A DNA stretch of 58,684 bases from an uncultured Eubacteriales bacterium (GTDB taxonomy: Bacteria; Bacillota; Clostridia; Oscillospirales; Acutalibacteraceae), in NCBI GenBank assembly GCA_949292775.1, contig CASFBL010000022.1, positions 1 to 58,684 on the forward strand. The letters run 5' to 3'. The notes under the pieces were generated by a model, which was not told the origin of the DNA, did not search any database, and worked only from the letters and a program-made list of their open reading frames with translations. Below, piece by piece: positions 42,989 to 51,430 of this stretch (within the stretch, counting starts at the first letter, position 1; each line of letters opens with the position of its first letter). Both the position numbers and the translations under genes were made by a program.

Positions 42989-44617
42989 TTATAAATCAAA
43001 ATCTACAATTCTTCCGCCTTGAGCATTTATAAAACTACCGTTTTCGTCGTTGTCGGAAGGACTTTCTTTTTCTCTGTCATCTACCGCAGTTGCCAATACG
43101 GCTCGCTCTTTTGCCCATGCTCTGAGTTCAAGTATCTGCTCACGCTGTGTGCTCGAAAGCGGGACGGTCTCCTTTATCGCTTTGATAATATCTTCTTTTC
43201 TTAAGCCGCGGTTTGCATAAAAGGCTTCGTACATAGCTGAAATTACAATCTGTTCGATTTCGGCACCAACATAGCCCGCTGAAAGTTCTGCAAGCTCTTT
43301 GCATACAGCGTCATCCGCGGTAATTTCATGCTGTACTGACGAGGATTTAATTCTTTTGTTTATATGTACTTTAAATATCTTTTCACGTTCTCTGGTTGTA
43401 GGCAGGTCTACAAAGAAAATTTCATCAAACCTACCCTTTCTTAAAAGTTCTGGTGGCAAAGAGCTGATATCGTTCGCCGTTGCAATGACAAAAACAGGGT
43501 CTGTTTTTTCCTGCATCCATGTCAAAAAAGTACCGAATACGCGAGCCGACGTCCCGGAATCCCCTCCTGATTTGAGGCCTGAAAAGCCTTTTTCAATTTC
43601 ATCGACCCAGAGAATAGAAGGCGAAACCGCTTCGGCAGTGGCAATGGCTTTTCGCATATTTTCTTCGGAACTGCCTACGATTCCGCCGAAAATCTTACCC
43701 ATATCAAGTTTTAATAACGGCAATCCCCAGATGGCGCTCATGGCTTTAGCAGTCAGCGATTTACCGCAACCCGGAACGCCCGTAATCAAAACGCCCTTAG
43801 GCGCCGGCAGATTATACGCCTGCGCTCTTTCCGACCAGGAATCATTTCTTCTTATCAGCCATTTTTTAAGATTTTCAAGTCCGCCTATATCGTCGATGTT
43901 CAAATCAGACTTAACAAATTCAAGAACACCTGTTTTCTTAACAACCTGATTCTTTTCTTCGTGAATAATGGAAACGGCATTGATATCCAAACCTTTCAGT
44001 TTAACTATAGCGCGGCAAAAAGCGTTTTCAGCCTCCTGCATTGTTAAACCCAAAGCTGAACGCGAAAGCGATATTTTATCGTCATTTGTCAAATGCACAT
44101 TTTCCGGATTTAAACCGCTTATCAGTTCTTCAAGCAAAGACTGTATTTCCTCGGCGTTCGGCAGGTCAAAATCGAGAATGGATATTTCCTTCTCCATATC
44201 ACAGGGGATGGCCAGTTTTGAGGAAATAAATACAATCGTTTTTCTGCTTGATTTTAAGGAAGGAATAATATCCCTTAATTTTCTGATTACAGAATAATCA
44301 GGTCTTGAATTCCTGTCGCCGCCGAAATAAATGTGAAAATCCTTAAATATGTAAATTGCGTCTTCGGTTGCCTTCGCAACACTTTCTATTGCATTTATCG
44401 GATTTGAGGTGTCCCGGATTTTAGTTTCGTCACTAACCAGACCGTCCGTCTGGGTCCATACATATAATTTTCGTTCACTTTTTATAAGGTCTTTATTGCT
44501 GATAACATTTTTTATCGTATTTGTAATTCGTTCCTCCTCATAGGACGGAATATAAATATACGGAAAGCCCGCATTGACAAGATTTGCAAAGTCAGTCATA
44601 AATTTATTTGTTTTCAT
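42989..44617 (-). CDS. AAA ATPase of the Ycf46 type
   Basis: The 542-residue protein has an N-terminal domain (about 1-220) with [18 protein letters not shown], typical of Ycf46-like proteins. A single AAA module follows: Walker A GVPGCGKS (about 275), Walker [11 protein letters not shown] (about 337), sensor ATANDI and arginine finger region [16 protein letters not shown]. All ATPase residues are present. Ycf46-type proteins are predicted remodellers of unknown target. ATG at 44617 has GGGGA in the preceding gene's stop region; the upstream GTG at 44623 is less likely. It probably acts with the DUF1257- and DUF2997-type proteins encoded in the same operon. Confidence 0.88.
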   Translation of the reverse strand: MKTNKFMTDFANLVNAGFPYIYIPSYEEERITNTIKNVISNKDLIKSERKLYVWTQTDGLVSDETKIRDTSNPINAIESVAKATEDAIYIFKDFHIYFGGDRNSRPDYSVIRKLRDIIPSLKSSRKTIVFISSKLAIPCDMEKEISILDFDLPNAEEIQSLLEELISGLNPENVHLTNDDKISLSRSALGLTMQEAENAFCRAIVKLKGLDINAVSIIHEEKNQVVKKTGVLEFVKSDLNIDDIGGLENLKKWLIRRNDSWSERAQAYNLPAPKGVLITGVPGCGKSLTAKAMSAIWGLPLLKLDMGKIFGGIVGSSEENMRKAIATAEAVSPSILWVDEIEKGFSGLKSGGDSGTSARVFGTFLTWMQEKTDPVFVIATANDISSLPPELLRKGRFDEIFFVDLPTTREREKIFKVHINKRIKSSSVQHEITADDAVCKELAELSAGYVGAEIEQIVISAMYEAFYANRGLRKEDIIKAIKETVPLSSTQREQILELRAWAKERAVLATAVDDREKESPSDNDENGSFINAQGGRIVDFDL

Positions 44618-44619
44618 GG

Positions 44620-45204
44620 TCACTTCCCCATTTTCTTAACCTGTTTAGATAATTTTTCAATATTGCCCATGCCGTTAAATTCAGTTTTTCCCGTCTCGGA
44701 AACTCTGATTTCAAACCTGTTTTTGTAACTTTTTATGTCGTTTTCAGATATTCCGTCTGACAAATATATAAATCTCTGATTTGACGAACCAACAAGCGGC
44801 CTTGAATAATCAAGGAGAGCTTTTTCAAATTTACCGTCTATCAGCAAATCCGTTTCATCCAACAAAGATTTGTATTTTTCCGTTTGTAATAACTTTTCGT
44901 ATACATAACCGGTAAAGGTGATTACATTTTTATTCAGCGAGTGAACATAATTTGCAATAACAGCAAGTTCTTTGGCATATTCGAAAGGTTCTCCGCCCAA
45001 AAACGTTATCCCTTCAATATCCGAAGCTACGGATTGTATACGTAAAAGAATTTCTTCCACAGAAATTTCATATCCGCCGTCAAAACGCCAAAGGTCCGCT
45101 GCAAAACATCCGTCACATTCATGATTGCAGCCTTGTACCCAAATGCAAAATCTGCATCCGGGACCTTCGGCATACGTTTTTTCAATAATTCTGTGTACGC
45201 GCAT
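44620..45204 (-). CDS. Radical SAM activase-like protein (NrdG-like)
   Basis: The 194-residue protein is a small radical SAM enzyme. The cluster motif CxxxCxxC is GCNHECDGCF (Cys 26, 30, 33), and extra cysteines sit at 17 and 20. ITFLGGEPFE is the SAM-binding GGE motif. Size and motif resemble NrdG-type activases, which make glycyl radicals, but no ribonucleotide reductase or glycyl-radical enzyme is encoded here. Its ATG shares one base with the preceding stop and its end is next to the ATPase start. It may modify a protein of this operon. Confidence 0.85.
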   Translation of the reverse strand: MRVHRIIEKTYAEGPGCRFCIWVQGCNHECDGCFAADLWRFDGGYEISVEEILLRIQSVASDIEGITFLGGEPFEYAKELAVIANYVHSLNKNVITFTGYVYEKLLQTEKYKSLLDETDLLIDGKFEKALLDYSRPLVGSSNQRFIYLSDGISENDIKSYKNRFEIRVSETGKTEFNGMGNIEKLSKQVKKMGK

Positions 45205-46139
45205 TATAAGTCAAGCTGCCTTTTGCCATTGTTTTCAGACCGACTTGTTTTTTTCGTTTTGTAATCACCAACTGTTAACTGCTCTTCAATAGCAGCTATG
45301 ATATGCGGCTTTGCGTTAATACAGGCGAAAAATTCACCTGTATTGTTGAAGCCGCCATGTTCTTCTCTGTATGCTATGGCTTTTTTAGCGTCAATAATTG
45401 TAATGCCTTTAAGTGTGGAAAGCGCGTCTTCATCGGCAGAATTTATATCTGTTTTCGCGGTACTGTTTGTTTGCGCATTTTTCGGTTTTGTATTCTGATT
45501 CTCGTCAATATTATTTCTATTATCTTTTACGGATTTGATACGGGTTGTAATACTATTTTTATTTTCATTCTGCGCCAACAATTTTAGATATCGCGGACGT
45601 TCTGTAAACGAAATGATTATCAGCAATAAATATATTATAAAAAACGCTATACACAAAGCGATTAAAATTCCGCCCCACACAGAGCCATAATTTTCATATT
45701 TTGAAATCTGTGCAGCAATTTCCGGCCGTTGTTCCCATTCACGTAAATCCACCCAATATTGTTCATAAGCTTGCTGGTAATTTTCATATTCTTCTGAAAG
45801 CTTAAATTCTGTTGAATTTATGTACGAAGAATCTTCATAATACTTTGCCTTCTGTTCCTGACTCATAAAATCTTCCACACTTGGGTTGACGCCCGCGACA
45901 TCACTATAACGCGGACGTTCAGGAGCATTGCTATACCGTATACTTGGGATAATAAATAATGCAATTATAATCAATATCTGGACAATTATAGAAAACCATC
46001 CTAAAAGCGCCCACCTTTTGTTTTCTACCCTACTGTGCATATGAAAAAAAGGAATGCAATTTAATACTGGTATAAACGAAAAAATTGTGTATAATGAGTT
46101 TTTTCTCTCCCAAGCTGCACCTTTGTTTGTCAACGCCAT
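45204..46139 (-). CDS. Membrane protein with C-terminal helix-hairpin-helix domain
   Basis: The 311-residue protein has a hydrophobic N-terminal part (about 15-75, two helices), a charged segment outside or between (residues 80-150) and another membrane helix (about 155-180). A long polar linker follows, with a ComEA-like helix-hairpin-helix domain at the end (DINSADEDALSTLKGITIID, AYREEHGGF). Such domains usually bind DNA or mediate protein contacts. The ATG at 46139 overlaps the DUF2997 stop (TAATG) and is preceded by AGGAGG. Its presence puts the operon's product at the membrane. Confidence 0.7.
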   Translation of the reverse strand: MALTNKGAAWERKNSLYTIFSFIPVLNCIPFFHMHSRVENKRWALLGWFSIIVQILIIIALFIIPSIRYSNAPERPRYSDVAGVNPSVEDFMSQEQKAKYYEDSSYINSTEFKLSEEYENYQQAYEQYWVDLREWEQRPEIAAQISKYENYGSVWGGILIALCIAFFIIYLLLIIISFTERPRYLKLLAQNENKNSITTRIKSVKDNRNNIDENQNTKPKNAQTNSTAKTDINSADEDALSTLKGITIIDAKKAIAYREEHGGFNNTGEFFACINAKPHIIAAIEEQLTVGDYKTKKTSRSENNGKRQLDL

Positions 46140-46342
46140 TACGCATTTACCTCCTGCTCTGTCTGGATTACTTCTTGTTCTTGTGTTTCCAAATATTCTT
46201 TTGTGAATTTTGAATCTTGTGTGACTGCGTTCGCCATACGTTCCACTTCGGCGATATATTTCAAACATGTTTTGCCTTTCATGCCTTTGGTTTCCGCTTC
46301 TATTTCGCCGTTTGGAAAAATTTTGATTTGAATCTGTTGCAT
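46139..46342 (-). CDS. DUF2997 protein
   Basis: This 67-residue protein has the DUF2997 pattern: IQIKIFPNGEIEAETKGMKG with KTCLKYIAEVERM. Members are encoded beside DUF1257 and Ycf46-like ATPases in diverse bacteria, and this one heads the operon. ATG at 46342 follows TGGAGG. The Gly-Lys-Xaa-Cys turn might be a modification site for the radical SAM partner; that is speculation. Confidence 0.8.
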   Translation of the reverse strand: MQQIQIKIFPNGEIEAETKGMKGKTCLKYIAEVERMANAVTQDSKFTKEYLETQEQEVIQTEQEVNA

Positions 46343-46726
46343 GTTTTTCCTCCAGTTGATTAACCACAATACTTTTGCAGATAAACCAATCAGATGTGAT
46401 TAAGCATATCAATTTGTATTGGTTTTACGTAACCAAATATCAATCTTATTCTACAGGAATAATTTGTTCAATTCTATACTCTGGCAGCATACATGCTGAT
46501 GTTTTTTGAAGGGATGATAATCGTTCTAACCATGCATTAAAATTAATTACATGGAAAAAAGTCACAAGGAGAAGGAAGTTGCCTAAATTTTGTTCAAACC
46601 GTCTCCTGTCTGCTACGCGTCCTGCCATCTGCGCTTTGCCTTCCGTCTGATTTCCACGCGCTTCCTGTTGCAATTTCGTCCCGTTTTGTATAGAATGGAA
46701 AAGAACGAAAGGGGAGGCGAAACGGT
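46343..46726. other. Border between AT-rich accessory and GC-rich core DNA
   Basis: No gene is seen. The composition changes sharply near 46,590-46,700. The minus-strand operon promoter should lie in the left part, but I could not choose a convincing -10/-35 pair. An inverted repeat TTGGTT/AACCAA lies around 46,420-46,437. Confidence 0.5.
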
Positions 46727-47462
46727 ATGCGCATGGTGCTTTTGACCGCGCTCGGCGGGTGCGCTGCTGGGCTTTATGTTTCGCAAAATTCCACACAAGT
46801 GGAACGACATCATTTTAAGCTTTGCCGCCGGGGTGATGCTCTGCGCCGCCATTACGGGGCTTATTTTCCCCGCGGTCGAGCAAACGGGCCTGCGCGGGAT
46901 TTGGCAGGTGGTGCTTGGGGTGCTGGCGGGTGCGGCGTTTTTGAACCTCATGGACAGACTTGTCCCGCACCTGCACCATCTTTCCGGCCTCGACCGGGAG
47001 GCGCACACGCACAACGGTTCGGTCGACAAGGTGCTTTTGTTTGTCCTCGCCATTGCGATACACAACCTGCCCGAGGGCATGGCGGCGGGCGTTTCCTTCG
47101 GCGGAGAGGACACCGGCCGCGCGCTTTCCGTCGCGCTGGGCATCATGGCGCAGAACATCCCCGAGGGCATGGTCGTCATTTCGCCGATGCTGCTCGCGGG
47201 CATCAGCCGCCCGCGCACGCTGCTTATCGCCATGTTTACCGGGCTTATCGAGGTCGTCGGCACGCTTATCGGCTATGCGGCGGGAACTGCATCCGCGCTG
47301 GTGCTGCCTTTCCTGCTCGCCTTTGCGGGCGGGACGATGCTCTATGTGATATGCGACGAAATGATTCCCGAGACCCATTCCCACGGCTTCGAGCGGCCGG
47401 CCTCCTACGCGCTGCTCGTCGGCTTCCTTTTGATGCTGGTGCTGTCCGTCGCGATGGGATGA
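46727..47462 (+). pseudogene. ZIP-family metal transporter with an apparent N-terminal frameshift
   Basis: The main frame from 46776 encodes about seven membrane helices with ZIP hallmarks: HNLPEGMAAGVSFG and QNIPEGMVV supply the metal ligands, and the HLHHLSGLDREAHTHNG loop is His-rich. The family's first segment is missing in this frame. Upstream, after GGGGAGG, an ATG at 46727 gives MRMVLLTALGG and then loses frame. Removing one G at about 46758 joins it to GALLGFMFRKIPHKWNDI, the expected N-terminus. The gene therefore has a 1-bp insertion, or the sequence has an error, or a short form starts at 46776 without a binding site. ZIP proteins import Zn2+, Mn2+ or Fe2+. Confidence 0.8.
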
Positions 47463-47475
47463 AAACGCAAAAAAA

Positions 47476-47511
47476 CCGGGCGTTCCTTTTTTTGGAACGT
47501 CCGGCCTTTTT
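47476..47511. terminator. Terminator between the ZIP and GNAT genes
   Basis: CCGGGCGTTCC pairs with GGAACGTCCGG around a T-rich loop and is followed by CCTTTTTAT. A-runs precede it, so it can serve both converging genes. Confidence 0.8.
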
Positions 47512-47518
47512 ATATGTG

Positions 47519-47974
47519 CTACAGTCGTTTTTCCAAAATCACCCGGTCGAGCAGCTGTTCGCCGCCCTCATAAATCGGATGCGGGTAATGCTTCGGGAAA
47601 TAGCCCGGCTCGCGCCCGACCGCATAAAACCCGCAGGCGCGGTAAAAGGGGAGGGTTAAGCGGCTGTCGCCGGTGCCGAGACGCAGCGTATGCCCGCCCG
47701 CCGCCTTGCACCGCGCTTCGACCGCCGCGAGCATTTCCCGCCCGAGTCCGCGCCGCTGCAAACGGGGGCTTACGGCGAGGTTTTGCACCTCCCAAACACC
47801 GCCGCCCTCGTCGGTATAGACGCAGACGGCGGCGGGCTTCCCTTCGGAAAACCCGACCAGCAGCACCCCGCGCGCCAAATAGCGGCCGAGCATTTGCTCG
47901 TCCTCGTCGCCGAGCAGCAAAAGGGGGAGGTATCGCTTTTTATCGGTTTGGACCTCTGCAATGTTCATTTGCAT
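47519..47974 (-). CDS. GNAT-family N-acetyltransferase
   Basis: The 151-residue protein has the GNAT acetyl-CoA site QNLAVSPRLQRRGLGREML and the C-terminal TLRLGTGDSRLTLPFYRACG with FY. The substrate is unknown. It overlaps the end of the preceding RluA-methyltransferase gene by an ATGA-type junction (alternative ATG at 47968), so the two are coupled. Confidence 0.88.
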   Translation of the reverse strand: MQMNIAEVQTDKKRYLPLLLLGDEDEQMLGRYLARGVLLVGFSEGKPAAVCVYTDEGGGVWEVQNLAVSPRLQRRGLGREMLAAVEARCKAAGGHTLRLGTGDSRLTLPFYRACGFYAVGREPGYFPKHYPHPIYEGGEQLLDRVILEKRL

Positions 47975-49485
47975 TTCACCGCGCGCACAAGCAAAAAGGC
48001 CGGGCGGATAAATTCCTTTTCAAGCCCCGGACGAATTCGGACGGCCTCGGGCGAGGGCTCGGGTTCGACCACGCGCTCGATATGGAAGCCGGCTTCTGCG
48101 AGCGCCGTGACAATGTCGCCGAACGTCCGGTGGTAATTTTCCACATCGTCCACGAACCATTTCCCGGTGCGCCGCCCGCGTTCGGCATAGTGGGCGAGCG
48201 CATAGGCGTCGGCGCGACCGTTTTCATCGCAAAGGAAGCGGTTGGACTCGTTTTTCGAGCAGGTAGTAAACGGGTGCTCCTGCGAAAACAGCAGCCGCCC
48301 GCCCGCGCGCAGCAGGCGGAAAATATCGGCGCAAAGCTTCGGAAAATGGGCGGCGTAGTGGAAGCACAGCGAGCTGTACACGAAATCGAAGGCGCCGGCC
48401 TCCAGCGTGTCCAAATCCGCCATGTCCATGCGGCGGTACTCGATTTCGGGCAGGGCGTTTTGCGCTTTTGCGGCCGCGAGCATTCTTTCGGAAAGGTCCA
48501 GCCCCACCACGCGTTTTGCCCCGCGTTCGGCAAATTCGCGGCAGTTGTGCCCGAAGCCGCAGCCGACGTCCAAAACGTCCTTGCCCGCAAGGTCGGGCAG
48601 CAGCGCGCGCATGGCGGGCTGCTCCAAAAGGTCGTTGTAGTTCGGCTCGTTTGCGTAAAGGTCTAAAGCTTTCCCGCTGACGGGGTGTGTAAAGCGGATG
48701 CGCGCGCAGTGCAGCGCCTGGTGTGAAAGGCGCGTGTCCGGGCTCTTGTACATATCGTCGCCGACCAGCGGCGTGCCGAGCGACGCGAAATGCACGCGAA
48801 TCTGGTGCGTCCGCCCCGTTTCGGGGCGCACGCGCAAAAGCGAAATTTTCCCGTCTGTCCAAAGCGCCTCCCAGTTCGTGACGGCGGCTTCGCCCGGCTC
48901 CCCCACGGCGCGCAGGGTTTTGCCGGGGTCGGGGCGGCAGATGGGCGCGTCAATCGTGCCGCGGCCCTCGTAAACGCCGCAGGCTGCCGCGAGGTACTCC
49001 TTTTCGATATGCCCCGAAAGCTTCGCCGCGCCGTATTTGTGCTTCGCGCACACCACCGCGCCCGACGTGCCCTTGTCGAGCCGCCCGACGGTGCGGAACA
49101 CGGCGGCGCTGCCCTTCTGCTGCAAATAATACGCCACGGCGTTGGAAAGCGCGTCGCCCTGGTGGTTGTGCGTTTCGTGCATGGCGAGCCCCGCGGGCTT
49201 GTTGACGACCAAAAGGTCGTCGTCCTCATAAAGCACCTCCAAGGGCAGCGGCAGAAGCGCGCGCGTGCCGCCCGCGCCGCGCTCGTCGGGGAGGGTGAGC
49301 GTCAGTCGGTCCCCGGTACGAAGCAGGTCGACCATTCTAAGCGGCCGCCCGCCGCGGCAAACGCCCATGGGGTCCGCCTTGAGCGCGCGCAGGAGCCGGG
49401 CGGAGACCCCGGCGCCCCGGCGCAGAAATTCCCGCGTCTTTTTCCCGTCGTATTCCGGCGGGACCGTAAAATGCAGCACGCGCAT
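47965..49485 (-). CDS. RluA-type pseudouridine synthase fused to a SAM methyltransferase
   Basis: The 506-residue protein joins two enzymes. Residues 1 to about 285 are an RluA-family synthase with an S4-like start, LLVVNKPAGLAMHE, the catalytic VGRLDKGTSG and RPETGRTHQIRVHF. Residues from about 290 (NEPNYNDLLEQPAMRALL) are a class I methyltransferase with VLDVGCGFGHN and VVGLDLSERML. Both domains look complete in their motifs, and no frameshift or separate start is seen at the join. The synthase modifies rRNA or tRNA uridine; the methyltransferase substrate is unknown. The fusion may tie two RNA modifications together. GGTGTTCGCCC precedes the ATG. Confidence 0.9.
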   Translation of the reverse strand: MRVLHFTVPPEYDGKKTREFLRRGAGVSARLLRALKADPMGVCRGGRPLRMVDLLRTGDRLTLTLPDERGAGGTRALLPLPLEVLYEDDDLLVVNKPAGLAMHETHNHQGDALSNAVAYYLQQKGSAAVFRTVGRLDKGTSGAVVCAKHKYGAAKLSGHIEKEYLAAACGVYEGRGTIDAPICRPDPGKTLRAVGEPGEAAVTNWEALWTDGKISLLRVRPETGRTHQIRVHFASLGTPLVGDDMYKSPDTRLSHQALHCARIRFTHPVSGKALDLYANEPNYNDLLEQPAMRALLPDLAGKDVLDVGCGFGHNCREFAERGAKRVVGLDLSERMLAAAKAQNALPEIEYRRMDMADLDTLEAGAFDFVYSSLCFHYAAHFPKLCADIFRLLRAGGRLLFSQEHPFTTCSKNESNRFLCDENGRADAYALAHYAERGRRTGKWFVDDVENYHRTFGDIVTALAEAGFHIERVVEPEPSPEAVRIRPGLEKEFIRPAFLLVRAVKCK

Positions 49486-49574
49486 GGGCGAACACCTCCT
49501 TTTTGATACGCACGCTTGCGTTCTTGAGTAAATTCGTATACAATAGTATCATAAAACGGAAACGGAGGCAAGCT

Positions 49575-49922
49575 ATGCAGCTGATGATTCTGATTGTTCC
49601 CGACAGCGAGAAGATGGACAAAATCTTAGTCAAGATGATGGAGGCGGGCATCCGCGGCGGCTCGCTGCTCGACTGCGAGGGCGCGCTGCAGGTGGTCGGG
49701 CAGAGCGGGCTTCGCAAGCCGCCCGTGTTCAGCTCGCTCGAGCAGTATCTCAAGCCCGACACCGGCAAGGGCAAGCTGCTGCTGGCCGCCATGAACACCG
49801 GGCAGATAGAAACGGCGCACCGCATTGTCACGGAGGTTACCGGCGGCCTTGAAAAGCCCAACACCGGCGTGTTTTTGACGCTGCCGCTCGGCTTTTTTGA
49901 CGGCGTGCGCGGCGACGGCTGA
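49575..49922 (+). CDS. PII-like regulatory protein
   Basis: The 115-residue protein has the PII-like start MQLMILIVPDSEKMDKIL and a beta-alpha-beta pattern. It lacks the T-loop Tyr and the full ATP/2-oxoglutarate signature of GlnB, so it is a divergent PII-like protein. It lies 120 bp before a cation/proton antiporter on the same strand, and PII-like proteins are often encoded with the transporter they control. ATG at 49575 follows CGGAGG. Confidence 0.7.
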   Translation: MQLMILIVPDSEKMDKILVKMMEAGIRGGSLLDCEGALQVVGQSGLRKPPVFSSLEQYLKPDTGKGKLLLAAMNTGQIETAHRIVTEVTGGLEKPNTGVFLTLPLGFFDGVRGDG

Positions 49923-50042
49923 ATTTTGCGAAAACCTTTACAAAACCGAAGCGCGAAACGCCCTCGATTTGTCGAAATCGGGGGTTTTCTTTTGCCGCGG
50001 CGCGGCGTATAATAGCGTGCGGAAAAGAAAAGGGGCGAACCA

Positions 50043-51245
50043 ATGGAAGCGTATACGATATTTAAAAGCCTGTGCATCATTGTTATCGCCGCCAAGGTCT
50101 GCGGCATTGCGGCGCGCAAGCTCAAAGCGCCGCAGGTCGTCGGGGAGATTCTCGCCGGGGTGCTTATCGGCCCGAGCGTTTTGGGCCTTGTCGACCAAAG
50201 CGATTTCTTGGCGCAGGTCGCGGAAATCGGCGTGGTGCTGCTCATGTTTTCCGCGGGGCTGCAAACGAACCTGCGCGACCTTGTGCGCACGGGTCCCAAG
50301 GCGTTCGCCGTCGCGTGTGCGGGCGTTTTGGTGCCGCTTGCGGGCGGGACGCTTCTCTACATGGCGTTTTACGGCGCGTCGCCCTTCGGCTCGCCCGAAT
50401 TTTACCGCGCGGTGTTCATCGGCGTGATTATGACCGCGACCTCGGTGAGCATCACCGTCCAGACGCTCAAGGAGCTCGGCCGGCTTTCCACGGAGGTCGG
50501 CACCACCATTCTGAGTGCCGCCATCATCGACGACGTGCTGGGCATTATCGTGCTGACCTTTGTCGTCGGGATGTCGGGCGGCGAGGCGCATCCGGCGTCC
50601 GTCGTGCTCAAGACCGTGCTGTTCTTCGTCTTTGCGCTCGCCTTCGGCTTTGTCTGCTACAAAATTTTCCGGCTGGCGGACAAGCGCTGGCCGCACACGC
50701 GCCGCATCCCAATCCTGGGGCTTGCGCTGTGCTTCGGGCTGGCGTATGCCGCCGAGCGCTTTTTCGGCATTGCGGACATCACCGGCGCCTATGTCGCGGG
50801 CGTGATTTTGTGCAGCATCCGCGATTCGGAATATATCGCCGAAAAAATGGACGTCAGCTCCTATATGCTCTTCGGCCCCGTGTTTTTTGCGAGCATCGGG
50901 CTGAAAACCGAGCTCGACGCGCTTTCCGGCGAGCTTGTGCTGTTCGCCGTCGGGTTCGTGCTCGTCGCGCTTCTGGGAAAAATCATCGGCTGCGGCCTGT
51001 GTGCAAGGGCCTGCCGCTTTGGCTGGGGCGATTCGCTGAAAATCGGCGTGGGCATGATGACACGCGGCGAGGTGGCGCTGATTGTCGCGCAGAAGGGGCT
51101 TTCCAGCGGCATTATTTCGTCGGCGTATTTTGCGCCGGTCATTTTGCTGATTCTCATCTCGTCGGTCGTCACGCCGATTGTTTTAAAGGCGCTGTTCGGG
51201 CGCGATAGGCCCCCGGCGCCCGCCGGCGAAAAGCACGCCGCTTAA
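50043..51245 (+). CDS. CPA2-family cation/proton antiporter (Kef-type membrane domain)
   Basis: The 400-residue protein has about twelve membrane helices with GEILAGVLIGPSVLGL, TATSVSITVQTL (unwound helix), ILSAAIIDDVLGI (the paired Asp) and GMMTRGEVALIVAQKG. These are the CPA2 transport residues. It lacks the cytoplasmic TrkA-N domain of KefB/KefC, so gating would come from elsewhere, possibly the PII-like protein encoded just upstream. The ion is K+ or Na+. Confidence 0.92.
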   Translation: MEAYTIFKSLCIIVIAAKVCGIAARKLKAPQVVGEILAGVLIGPSVLGLVDQSDFLAQVAEIGVVLLMFSAGLQTNLRDLVRTGPKAFAVACAGVLVPLAGGTLLYMAFYGASPFGSPEFYRAVFIGVIMTATSVSITVQTLKELGRLSTEVGTTILSAAIIDDVLGIIVLTFVVGMSGGEAHPASVVLKTVLFFVFALAFGFVCYKIFRLADKRWPHTRRIPILGLALCFGLAYAAERFFGIADITGAYVAGVILCSIRDSEYIAEKMDVSSYMLFGPVFFASIGLKTELDALSGELVLFAVGFVLVALLGKIIGCGLCARACRFGWGDSLKIGVGMMTRGEVALIVAQKGLSSGIISSAYFAPVILLILISSVVTPIVLKALFGRDRPPAPAGEKHAA

Positions 51246-51270
51246 CATGCATATCGAGGTCGAAAAACGG

Positions 51271-51292
51271 ACCGGCGCAGAGCTGCGCCGGT
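51271..51292 (+). terminator. Terminator after the antiporter gene
   Basis: ACCGGCGCAG and CTGCGCCGGT form a near-perfect stem, followed by CTTGTGATTTTT. The tail overlaps the operator-like palindrome at 51295. Confidence 0.7.
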
Positions 51293-51294
51293 CT

Positions 51295-51308
51295 TGTGAT
51301 TTTTCACA
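51295..51308. promoter_or_regulatory. Operator-like palindrome upstream of the iol operon
   Basis: TGTGA-TTTT-TCACA is a perfect 14-bp palindrome, 47 bp before the iol promoter's first base. The half-site TTTTTCACAGA recurs at 51402-51412, beyond the promoter. Two related sites bracketing a promoter suggest one regulator bound at both. Its identity is unknown. Confidence 0.5.
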
Positions 51309-51341
51309 GATTCTTTCGGTATATTTCTAACGTGTAAAATA

Positions 51342-51370
51342 TTGAAAAATGCAGTCAAAAGTGCTATAAA
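51342..51370 (+). promoter_or_regulatory. Probable iol operon promoter
   Basis: TTGAAA (51342-51347) and TATAAA (51365-51370) are 17 bp apart. It lies 60 bp upstream of iolJ in the only AT-rich part of the interval. Confidence 0.65.
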
Positions 51371-51394
51371 TAATAAAACCATAAAAATGGGTTT

Positions 51395-51411
51395 CTGTGG
51401 GTTTTTCACAG
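51395..51411. promoter_or_regulatory. Second operator-like repeat before iolJ
   Basis: CTGTG and CACAG flank a 7-base spacer, downstream of the promoter and 20 bp before the iolJ start. It shares the TTTTTCACAGA half-site with 51300-51310. A bound protein here would block transcription. Confidence 0.5.
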
Positions 51412-51430
51412 ACGGAAAGGTTCGAAGGCA

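Noticed and set aside
44620-45204. Anaerobic ribonucleotide reductase activase NrdG
   Set aside because: No nrdD is nearby and the gene is coupled to the Ycf46-like operon, so only an NrdG-like activase call is justified.
48082-49506. Plus-strand frames of 194 and 238 codons opposite the RluA-methyltransferase gene
   Set aside because: Shadow frames of a GC-rich gene with clear catalytic motifs on the other strand.
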